5,643 nt of DNA from contig JBBIRT010000183.1 of NCBI GenBank assembly GCA_037441725.1, positions 1 through 5,643 of the forward strand, written 5' to 3'. The notes under the pieces were generated by a model. The model made no database searches. It saw only the letters and a list, made by a program, of their open reading frames with translations, and had not been told where the DNA came from. Shown piece by piece: positions 1 to 5,018 of this stretch; the first letter of the stretch is position 1, and the number at the start of each line of letters is the position of its first letter. Source of the DNA: JBBIRT01 sp037441725. GTDB taxonomy: Bacteria > Desulfobacterota > BSN033 > UBA1163. A program made the position numbers and the translations under genes.

Positions 1-191
1 AAGAGCACCAAGGGAAACGGATTAACGAGATGAGAGTCGATCAGGCACTCCTCCTTAAACCAGATGTAATTGCAACGGCATGCCCCTATTGTCTGACCAT
101 GCTCGAAGATGGCCTCAAAGCAAGAGGGAAAGATTATTCAGTAAAGGTCTATGATATCGCAGAGCTTATTGAAAGATCCATGGGCAATTAA
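1..191 (+). CDS. C-terminal end of an HdrD/BamD-like Fe-S (CCG-domain) oxidoreductase, 5' partial
   Basis: Only the last 62 codons are inside the window; the first complete codon begins at base 3 and the stop is TAA at 189-191. The tail carries RINEMR, then an ATACPYC segment (CPxC), then a DG and a final VYDIAELI. This is the pattern that ends the second cysteine-rich CCG domain in HdrD, GlpC, BamD and ETF-linked Fe-S oxidoreductases. Family knowledge: these cytosolic proteins pass electrons between ferredoxin-type clusters, flavoproteins and a special cubane held by two CCG domains. Which member this is cannot be told from the tail; BamD-like or acyl-CoA/ETF-linked types are both possible. 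It is the same family as the bamD gene at the right edge, so the window has two CCG proteins. It is convergent with the next gene, with 22 nt between the two stop codons. Confidence 0.8.
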   Translation, partial: EHQGKRINEMRVDQALLLKPDVIATACPYCLTMLEDGLKARGKDYSVKVYDIAELIERSMGN

Positions 192-208
192 ACCTCAGAG
201 ATAAATCC

Positions 209-229
209 AAGGTTCATTCTCCGAACCTT
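209..229. terminator. Small hairpin between convergent genes, possible weak terminator
   Basis: AAGGTTC (209-215) and GAACCTT (223-229) form a perfect 7-bp stem with a 7-nt loop. The hairpin covers the last codons and stop of the minus-strand gene and lies 18 nt past the stop of the plus-strand gene. Neither side has a clean U-tract, so termination activity is doubtful. The position between convergent genes is the main support. Confidence 0.25.
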
Positions 230-1278
230 TCCCTAAATTTCTCTATCTTAAGGTAAGTCTTTGCTATTTCTTTAGATAGCTCCTGAGCCTCCAAAGGGTC
301 GACAAAGACATGATTCTTCCCGGCCCATTCAATATAGCCAGGTTCTTTCACCGCATTCTTGAAGGCATCCTCCAATATCCTTACGATATGGGGTGGGGTA
401 TTGGGGGGAGCTTCCACCACATGTCGAATCGGTACATAATCCAAATTATATCCCAGTTCACTTAGGGTTGGAACATTCTGAAAATATGGGGCATCCAGTC
501 CACGCTTGTCTTGAAGTACAGCGAGAAGTCTGATCTTTCCTGCCTTGATCCAAGAAGGAAGGACCGTAGCCAGACAGATTGTAAAATCAACATCTTTTCG
601 AGACAGTGCAGCAATACTTGAAGCCGAACCTTCATAGGATATCCACTTTACATTGATCCCCAGCCCATCAGCCAACATCAGTCCTGCGAGATGGCTTGTT
701 CCTCCTCTCACAGGGACTGCCCCTGAGAGGGTTTTAGTCTTAGCGTCCTTTAGAAACTCGTCAAAGTTTTGATAAGTTTCAGGGGGGACGATCAGGATCT
801 GGTTTCCAACAGACCATGCAAAGATGGGGGTGAAATCTTTAGTCCTAAAATTGGTCTTAGAGATGGTTTCAATAATGATGCTTCTTGGAAAGGTATAGCT
901 GATTAAAGTATAGCCATCTGGTTCTGCCATTTGAAATTTTTCAAAGGGAGTCTTTCCCCATAATCCCCCTATATTCTCTATAAGGATCTCGACTCCGAGG
1001 CGTTTTTGGACATATGGGACGATTTTACGTAAATCAACATCTTCGCCTCCTGGCCCTGAAATGATCTTGATCGGTTTTTTAGGAAAAGCCGGCTGAATCG
1101 ATTCCCACCCTTCGCGCAGATCAGGGGGGGAAATCTTTGCAATCTTTTGTGATAATTTTGGTCCAATAATCAATTTTGTAAGAGAAATTACAGCGCGAGT
1201 GGCATCATCCGCTTGCTTTAAATCCTTCAGATTAGCCATCTTTTTTACTTCTTCAAGAAATTCCTTTCGTGTCATCAT
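214..1278 (-). CDS. Bug/TctC-family carboxylate-binding protein lacking a signal peptide, with a DUF2267-like N-terminal domain
   Basis: This 354-residue protein has two parts. Residues about 66-354 match the tripartite-tricarboxylate-transporter substrate-binding (Bug/TctC) fold. Visible landmarks are KPIKII (68-73), GPGG (75-78) with D80 and R84, ENIGG (101-105), EPDGYTL (119-125), GGTSHLAG (192-199), GKIRLLAV (247-254), VPTLSELGY (269-277) and the closing APP-type region (290-319). In known members this fold sits in the periplasm and binds small carboxylates, including aromatic ones such as terephthalate (TphC). Residues 1-62 are not a signal peptide. They are charged and helical (EFLEEVKKMANL, ATRAVISLTKLI, ISPPDLREGW) and resemble one DUF2267 repeat. 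No membrane segment is visible, so the protein is probably cytosolic. The start is the first of two adjacent ATGs, with an AGGGGGA Shine-Dalgarno (minus strand, about 1286-1292). No TctA or TctB membrane partner is present here. A ligand-sensing role is inference; the fold assignment is firm, the N-terminal assignment moderate. Confidence 0.85.
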   Translation of the reverse strand: MMTRKEFLEEVKKMANLKDLKQADDATRAVISLTKLIIGPKLSQKIAKISPPDLREGWESIQPAFPKKPIKIISGPGGEDVDLRKIVPYVQKRLGVEILIENIGGLWGKTPFEKFQMAEPDGYTLISYTFPRSIIIETISKTNFRTKDFTPIFAWSVGNQILIVPPETYQNFDEFLKDAKTKTLSGAVPVRGGTSHLAGLMLADGLGINVKWISYEGSASSIAALSRKDVDFTICLATVLPSWIKAGKIRLLAVLQDKRGLDAPYFQNVPTLSELGYNLDYVPIRHVVEAPPNTPPHIVRILEDAFKNAVKEPGYIEWAGKNHVFVDPLEAQELSKEIAKTYLKIEKFRERFGE

Positions 1279-1373
1279 ATTAAAATCCCCCTTCTAAAGA
1301 TTTCTCCCTCAATAAGAGGATGAACGTCTTTTCAAGAAATTTCATTTTTTATCCGTATGATGAAATCACCTAT

Positions 1374-1402
1374 AGAATAAATCATTCACTGAGTCTCTGC
1401 AA
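1374..1402 (-). promoter_or_regulatory. Weak candidate promoter for the Bug-like gene
   Basis: Read on the minus strand, TTGCAG (1402-1397) and TATTCT (1379-1374) are separated by 17 bp. This would place transcription start near 1367, about 90 nt before the ATG at 1278. The -35 matches consensus at only three positions and the -10 at four, so this is a guess made because the gene must start somewhere in this divergent region. Confidence 0.22.
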
Positions 1403-1460
1403 CTAAATTAAGAATCAATGGAAATACCTCCCATAAAAGATAAAGATTTAGAAAGTCATC

Positions 1461-1475
1461 TCTTAGAATCTAAGA
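1461..1475. repeat. 15-bp perfect palindrome flanked by direct repeats
   Basis: TCTTAGAATCTAAGA is a perfect palindrome with 7-bp arms around a single central base. It is flanked on both sides by AGTCAT (1454-1459 and 1477-1482). The one-base centre makes an RNA hairpin poor and a protein-binding site more likely. It lies in the divergent intergenic region between the Bug-like gene and the DUF2080 gene. No specific regulator can be named. Confidence 0.4.
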
Positions 1476-1488
1476 CAGTCATTGAACA

Positions 1489-1523
1489 AAAGCTTTTTTA
1501 TCAGATTTTAAATAAAAGGCTTT
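1489..1523. repeat. AT-rich imperfect inverted repeat (hairpin)
   Basis: The left arm 1489-1501 (AAAGC, T6, AT) pairs with the right arm 1512-1523 (ATAAAAGGCTTT). This gives about 12 base pairs including one G-U and one bulged U, with a 10-nt loop. No U-run follows on either strand, so it is not a typical intrinsic terminator. Together with the surrounding 1279-1579 stretch, it appears non-coding. Confidence 0.35.
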
Positions 1524-1579
1524 GAATGCAGATGGTTAGAAGTTACATTCTTGATTTTTAGAGCCCTCAGAATTTTCTC

Positions 1580-1608
1580 TTGACAGGGGTGAAATACTCT
1601 ATTATAAA
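1580..1608 (+). promoter_or_regulatory. Sigma-70-type promoter for the DUF2080-GNAT unit
   Basis: TTGACA (1580-1585) is a perfect -35 box. TATAAA (1603-1608) is a five-of-six -10 box, and the spacer is exactly 17 bp. Transcription would start near 1615, giving a leader of roughly 40-50 nt before the small DUF2080 gene. This is the best promoter match in the window. The downstream sequence carries three TTGTAA hexamers (1613-1618, 1619-1624 and 1635-1640) and a perfect dyad. Confidence 0.7.
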
Positions 1609-1624
1609 TATATTGTAATTGTAA

Positions 1625-1645
1625 AATAGTTAATTTGTAACTATT
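1625..1645 (+). promoter_or_regulatory. Operator-like perfect dyad just downstream of the promoter
   Basis: AATAGTTA (1625-1632) and TAACTATT (1638-1645) are perfect inverted repeats separated by 5 bp. The dyad sits at about +10 to +30 relative to the predicted start of transcription and directly before the DUF2080 coding region. This is the position expected of a repressor site, including an autoregulatory one. No regulator is identified from sequence. Confidence 0.5.
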
Positions 1646-1662
1646 CCCATTTGATGTACATT

Positions 1663-1848
1663 ATGGCTCAGAAAAAAGAGAGAATGATTGATTTTATCCC
1701 CTCAATGAATGTTCAGAACAAATCTAAGTTCGAGGTCTATGGGGAGGAGATGATCGAGAAAGAGGTTAAATTGAGTGGAAATAGTGGAAGGGTTTATCTT
1801 CCTCCAGAATGGGTTGGGAAACGCGTTAAAATCATTCGAATCGACTGA
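1663..1848 (+). CDS. DUF2080-family small protein, AbrB-like
   Basis: This is a small protein of about 61 residues. Its C-terminal half (KFEVYGEEMIEKEVKLSG, then NSGRVYLPPEWVGKRVKII) is the hallmark of DUF2080, a family often labelled transposon-encoded or transposase-associated. The SGNSGRVYLPxxWVGKxVKV block also resembles the AbrB/SpoVT swapped-hairpin DNA-binding fold, so a DNA-binding or antitoxin-like role is possible; that is inference. The start is uncertain. ATGs at 1654, 1663 and 1684 and a TTG at 1651 are in frame and none has a good Shine-Dalgarno; all keep the conserved region. An ATG at 1750 has a purine-rich GGGGAGGAG directly in front but would remove conserved KFEVYGEE residues. 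No transposase or terminal repeats are visible nearby. The gene follows a strong promoter and dyad, and a GNAT gene begins 7 nt after its stop, so the two are likely cotranscribed. Confidence 0.8.
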   Translation: MAQKKERMIDFIPSMNVQNKSKFEVYGEEMIEKEVKLSGNSGRVYLPPEWVGKRVKIIRID

Positions 1849-1855
1849 AATAGAA

Positions 1856-2296
1856 ATGGAAAAGAGAGTAAAAATCCGAAAGATTAAGGCTGATGATGTT
1901 TCTGAGATCGTGGCTATTCAGGAATCCATATTGCAGAAAAAAGTTTCAAAAAAATGGATTCAAATGGTTGAGAATCATCTAAAAAAACAAGAAGGGGTAG
2001 GATTTGTTGCATTGAAGGAAGGTCAAATCGTAGGTTTTATCATTGGAGAGATTAAAGGGGAGGGGTTTGGTCTTGAACAGAGTGGCTGGATTGAAGTGGT
2101 AGGAGTCCATCCAAGACAGATGGGAACCGGAATTGGCCGAATCTTAGCCGAAAACCTTTTTTCTTTTTTCAAAAAGGAGGGGATACGAGATATTCATACC
2201 TCTGTAAGGTGGGATGCGGGTGATATGCTTTCCTTCTTTAAGGCCATTGGTTTTGACCGTTCACCATTTATAAATCTAAGTAAGCATTTGGACTAA
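1856..2296 (+). CDS. GNAT-family N-acetyltransferase
   Basis: This 146-residue protein has a complete GNAT fold. An N-terminal beta strand and helix (VKIRKIKADDVSEIVAIQ) come first, then the strands GFVALKEGQIVGFIIGEI (49-66). Motif A follows, with strand WIEVVGVHP (78-86) and the acetyl-CoA pyrophosphate loop R87-QMGTGIG-94, then the C-terminal ML-FFKAIGFDR segment (124-135) as in RimI-like enzymes. It should transfer an acyl group from acyl-CoA to an amine, either a protein N-terminus or lysine or a small molecule; the substrate cannot be read from sequence. I chose ATG 1856 because the fold begins right there. The frame stays open upstream to GTG 1775, but that extension would overlap the DUF2080 gene and adds no family residues. 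The Shine-Dalgarno is poor, so translation may be coupled to the DUF2080 gene 7 nt upstream. Its neighbour bamB suggests control of aromatic acyl-CoA metabolism; a toxin-like role is an alternative. Confidence 0.88.
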   Translation: MEKRVKIRKIKADDVSEIVAIQESILQKKVSKKWIQMVENHLKKQEGVGFVALKEGQIVGFIIGEIKGEGFGLEQSGWIEVVGVHPRQMGTGIGRILAENLFSFFKKEGIRDIHTSVRWDAGDMLSFFKAIGFDRSPFINLSKHLD

Positions 2297-2408
2297 AATG
2301 TTATGAGTACGGGGTTATTAATAAGATATTAATTTTAATTAAATTATTATGGAGTTAGAGTTTTTACAATCTTGTGAGAACATAAAATCTAAGATAGGAT
2401 TTTTTCAC

Positions 2409-2437
2409 TTGATAGAGGCATTTTATTTAGTTATAAA
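2409..2437 (+). promoter_or_regulatory. Sigma-70-type promoter for the bamBCD operon
   Basis: TTGATA (2409-2414) and TATAAA (2432-2437) are spaced by 17 bp, each five of six against consensus. Transcription would start near 2444, inside a CACGTG palindrome (2442-2447), leaving a leader of about 43 nt to the bamB ATG. The upstream 2315-2350 stretch is very AT-rich, with TTATTAATAA and TTAATT-TT-AATTAA symmetries, and could act as an UP-like element. Confidence 0.6.
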
Positions 2438-2458
2438 AGAGCACGTGAAATTTATAAC
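2430..2458 (+). promoter_or_regulatory. Operator-like inverted repeat overlapping the bamB -10 box
   Basis: GTTATAAA (2430-2437) and TTTATAAC (2451-2458) are perfect 8-bp inverted repeats with a 13-bp spacer. The left arm contains the whole -10 box and the repeat brackets the predicted transcription start. A protein bound here would block RNA polymerase, so repression of the bam operon in the absence of aromatic substrate is the simplest reading. The regulator is not known from this window. Confidence 0.45.
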
Positions 2459-2486
2459 AAGTTCATGCCTTAAAAGGGGTTAAAAG

Positions 2487-4487
2487 ATGAGGTACGGAGA
2501 GACAGGATTTAATTTAGAAATTGATTTATCTAAGGGAAACATTGAAAGGGTGGAGACCGACCCAAAATTGACAGAACTTCATCTCGGTGGTTTAGGTACG
2601 AATGCCAAGATCTTATGGGACAGGGTTCCACCCGAGATCGAACCTTTATCTCCAGAAAATTTACTGATTTTTAGTACGGGTCTCTTAGGTGCCACACCTG
2701 CTCCTGGTGCCAATCGTACAATCGTTTCCACTTTTTCTCCTCAGACTTTGTTGATGGCCTATTCCATGATGGGAGGTTTTTGGGCGCCGGAATTGAAGCA
2801 TGCCGGTTATGATAAAATCATTATTCGAGGGAGATCCCCTGACCTGGTCTATTTGTGGATCAACAACGATAAGGTTGAGATTCGAGATGCCACTCATTTG
2901 AAAGGGAAAGGTGCCCTTGAGACGGCAGAAATCATTAAAGAGGAGTTGAAGGAGCCAAAAGTCCAGGTTTTGGCTATTGGTCTTGCAGGAGAAAATAGGG
3001 TCTATTTTGCCTCCATTGAACACGGGCGTTCCAGTGCCAGTCGAGGAGGGATTGGCGCTGTGATGGGAGACAAAAGATTAAAAGCAATCGCTGTTAGGGG
3101 AACAAAAGACATTCATATCGCAAGGCCGGCTGAGTTCTTAGAGTACTGCAACGAGGTTCTTAAATATATCCAATTTCGGCAACAAAATCCGATTAAAGGG
3201 GTCCCTCCCATCTTGGCCGGGTTAGGCTCACCCCAAGAGATGGCAATCCATAATGAGGAATGGCACACAACGAATTTCTCCTGGGGACATGCCCGTTACC
3301 GAAGAAAGGATTTTTGGACAAAAGAGACCGAGAAGAAATGGAGGGAAACTCAGGAAAAAGCCGTTGAGAGGCTAATCAGTTGTTATAACTGCCCAATGAG
3401 ATGTGGCGGAATCATTTCCTACCCTGCCTTAGGGATTTCAAAATATATGATGAAGTGTTATTCGAAACTGACTTATGTCATGGCAGCCATGTCAGATGAT
3501 TTGGAATTTGGTTTTAAGATTGCAGGTTATGGTCAAGAGTATGGGGTAGATGGCTACTCCACCCCACAAGTGATGGCCTTTGCGGTTGAGCTCTATGAAG
3601 CTGGTATTTTAACCGATCAGGATTTACCAGGATTTCCATCAAATAATGAGGAGAGATTCTTCTATTTACTTGAAAAGATTGTTCGGCGGGATGGGATAGG
3701 AGACATTTTAGCCAATGGGGTTTATTGGGCAGCCCGTCAGATTGGAAAAGGGGCGGAGGCTTATGATCATAACACGACGAAGAAGCACGAACAGATGGTG
3801 ATTAAGTTGGGAATGTTGAATCCCATTTATTTTCTGATGTATTCTACGGGTGAGAAGTTGAATATTACCCAAATTGAAGGCCAAACCCCTCAGGCTCCAC
3901 TCCCCCAAGAGATCAGAGAGGAATTTGTAAATGATTGGATCCAGCTCCCTGAAAAATGGGCAGAGGATTTTAGGGAATTTATACTGAAGTGGGGAACCAG
4001 TGAAAAATATTCTTTTCCATTCTATCCTCCCATTGAAGTGACCTGTAGACTTGTTGAATGGCAAGAAACCATGCACTACATCGATGACTGTACAGGAATC
4101 TGTGCGGGTTTGTCATCCTTCCCCATTAAACCTCCCTATCACATAAATAATTTACCCCAAATGATCTCCTTGGCTACAGGCTTAGATATCGATGAAGGGG
4201 AGCTCTGGAAGATTACGAGGAGAAATCGAAATCTGGTTAGGGCAATCAATGTCAGAAGAGGATTAAGGAGAAAGGATGAACGTCCTCCCCAGGATCACTG
4301 GAAGAAAAGATTCCCTGAGTATGAGGCCAAGTTGCTGGATGAGTATTACAAATTTAGGGGATGGAATCGTGAGGGAATCCCTACCAAAGGGACCTTGAGT
4401 GAATTAGGGCTGGACTACGTTGGAGAAGACCTTGAAAAGAGAGGGATTATAAAAAATGAAAGTGAAGAAGAAAGTGAAAGTGATTAA
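2487..4487 (+). CDS. bamB: Class II benzoyl-CoA reductase catalytic subunit BamB (tungsten AOR family)
   Basis: This 666-residue member of the aldehyde:ferredoxin oxidoreductase family reads as BamB, the W-bis-pyranopterin subunit that reduces the ring of benzoyl-CoA to the 1,5-dienoyl-CoA in the cytosol. The N-terminal AOR domain (1-210) has the GxNLEIDLS start, PGANRT (73-78), GGFWAPELKHAGYDK (96-110) and the SSASRGGIGAVMGDKRLKAIAV pterin-binding region (182-203). E251, H255 and H260 fall at the positions I recall for the BamB active-site Glu and His residues. C299, C302 and C306 (CxxCxxxC), with C539 in DDCTGIC, would hold the [4Fe-4S] cluster, and C324 is the candidate tungsten ligand. 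The start has AAAAGGGG (2472-2479) 7 nt upstream. The protein ends in an unusual acidic NESEEESESD tail that overlaps bamC. Family membership is nearly certain. Benzoyl-CoA as substrate is likely but a paralogue acting on another arylcarboxyl- or cyclic acyl-CoA cannot be excluded. Confidence 0.9.
   Translation: MRYGETGFNLEIDLSKGNIERVETDPKLTELHLGGLGTNAKILWDRVPPEIEPLSPENLLIFSTGLLGATPAPGANRTIVSTFSPQTLLMAYSMMGGFWAPELKHAGYDKIIIRGRSPDLVYLWINNDKVEIRDATHLKGKGALETAEIIKEELKEPKVQVLAIGLAGENRVYFASIEHGRSSASRGGIGAVMGDKRLKAIAVRGTKDIHIARPAEFLEYCNEVLKYIQFRQQNPIKGVPPILAGLGSPQEMAIHNEEWHTTNFSWGHARYRRKDFWTKETEKKWRETQEKAVERLISCYNCPMRCGGIISYPALGISKYMMKCYSKLTYVMAAMSDDLEFGFKIAGYGQEYGVDGYSTPQVMAFAVELYEAGILTDQDLPGFPSNNEERFFYLLEKIVRRDGIGDILANGVYWAARQIGKGAEAYDHNTTKKHEQMVIKLGMLNPIYFLMYSTGEKLNITQIEGQTPQAPLPQEIREEFVNDWIQLPEKWAEDFREFILKWGTSEKYSFPFYPPIEVTCRLVEWQETMHYIDDCTGICAGLSSFPIKPPYHINNLPQMISLATGLDIDEGELWKITRRNRNLVRAINVRRGLRRKDERPPQDHWKKRFPEYEAKLLDEYYKFRGWNREGIPTKGTLSELGLDYVGEDLEKRGIIKNESEEESESD
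4441..4446 (+). promoter_or_regulatory. Shine-Dalgarno of bamC inside bamB
   Basis: GAGGGA lies 9 nt before ATG 4456 and within the bamB coding region. It supports ATG 4456 as the bamC start, despite the 32-nt overlap with bamB, over the in-frame GTG codons at 4462, 4474 and 4480. Confidence 0.6.
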
Positions 4488-4992
4488 AATTGATCCCAAC
4501 AAGTGTAATGGATGCCGGGCCTGTGAATTAATCTGTTCTGCCTTTCATGCCTCTCCGAGATACAGTAGCAATAATCCGAACCGATCTCGGATTAGGGTTC
4601 ATTTTGATCCAATCAAGAACATCTATCTCCCTGTTTATGCCAGTGAGTATACAGCAGCAGAATGCGCAGGCAGAAATCAATATATCATGGATGGGAAGGA
4701 ATATCGTGAATGTGCTTTCTGCGGGGCCTCCTGCCCATCGAGAGACCTTTTCAAAGAACCTGATTCCGGCCTCCCATTGAAATGTGATATGTGTGAAGAT
4801 GAGCCCCCCCTCTCGGAGCCCTTGTGCGTTCAATGGTGCATCCATGATGCCTTGGTTTACGAGGAGAGGGAAGAGGAGGTAGATGAGGAGGAGAAGCTCG
4901 AGGACCTTGAGTTAGGATTGGAATCAATGGTGGACAAATATGGATTGCAGAGGGTCATTGATACCGTTGCCAGAATGACAAAAAAGGCTTAA
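4456..4992 (+). CDS. bamC: BamC, polyferredoxin-like electron-transfer subunit of class II benzoyl-CoA reductase
   Basis: This 178-residue cytosolic Fe-S protein has twelve cysteines, enough for three [4Fe-4S] clusters. They are C17-C20-C23-C27 (CxxCxxCxxxC in the CNGCRACELIC stretch), C70, C86-C89-C93 (CAFCGASCP), C110-C113 and C124-C128. The segments SAFHASPRYSSNNPNRSRIRV (28-48) and SCPSRDLFKEPDSGLPLKCDMC (92-113) are those of BamC, the subunit tightly bound to BamB that feeds its active site with electrons. A glutamate-rich linker (136-149) precedes a C-terminal helical end (LGLESMVDKYGLQRVIDTVA). It overlaps bamB by 32 nt in another frame, so translation is probably coupled and subunit ratio kept near one to one. 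The basic start MKVKKKVKV is encoded by the same bases as BamB's acidic tail. Assignment rests on both motifs and gene order. Confidence 0.9.
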   Translation: MKVKKKVKVIKIDPNKCNGCRACELICSAFHASPRYSSNNPNRSRIRVHFDPIKNIYLPVYASEYTAAECAGRNQYIMDGKEYRECAFCGASCPSRDLFKEPDSGLPLKCDMCEDEPPLSEPLCVQWCIHDALVYEEREEEVDEEEKLEDLELGLESMVDKYGLQRVIDTVARMTKKA

Positions 4993-5018
4993 AGGTTAAA
5001 GGCCAAGGATGAATCATT

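Noticed and set aside
1418..1525. A 35-codon plus-strand open frame (begins MEIPPIKDKD) in the divergent intergenic region.
   Set aside because: It has no ribosome binding site or promoter and overlaps the palindrome and hairpin. It could be a gene remnant but this cannot be supported.
1663..1848. The idea that the DUF2080 gene marks an insertion sequence here.
   Set aside because: No transposase, terminal inverted repeats or target duplication could be seen around it; only the family's usual label suggests a transposon.
1775..1855. An N-terminal extension of the GNAT gene starting at GTG 1775.
   Set aside because: It overlaps the DUF2080 coding region out of frame and adds 27 residues that are not part of a GNAT fold; ATG 1856 begins exactly at the first strand.
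2384..2405. AAAATC and GATTTT arms followed by a short T-run, as a terminator for the GNAT unit.
   Set aside because: The stem is only 6 bp and AT-rich, and the T-run is part of the stem; too weak to call.
2349..2483. A 44-codon plus-strand open frame starting at ATG 2349 between the GNAT and bamB genes.
   Set aside because: It has no Shine-Dalgarno, runs straight through the predicted bamB promoter and operator, and shows no recognisable motif.
4528..4845. A 105-codon minus-strand open frame inside bamC, and similar opposite-strand frames inside bamB and bamD.
   Set aside because: They lie entirely within clearly assigned genes, lack ribosome binding sites and show no domain features.
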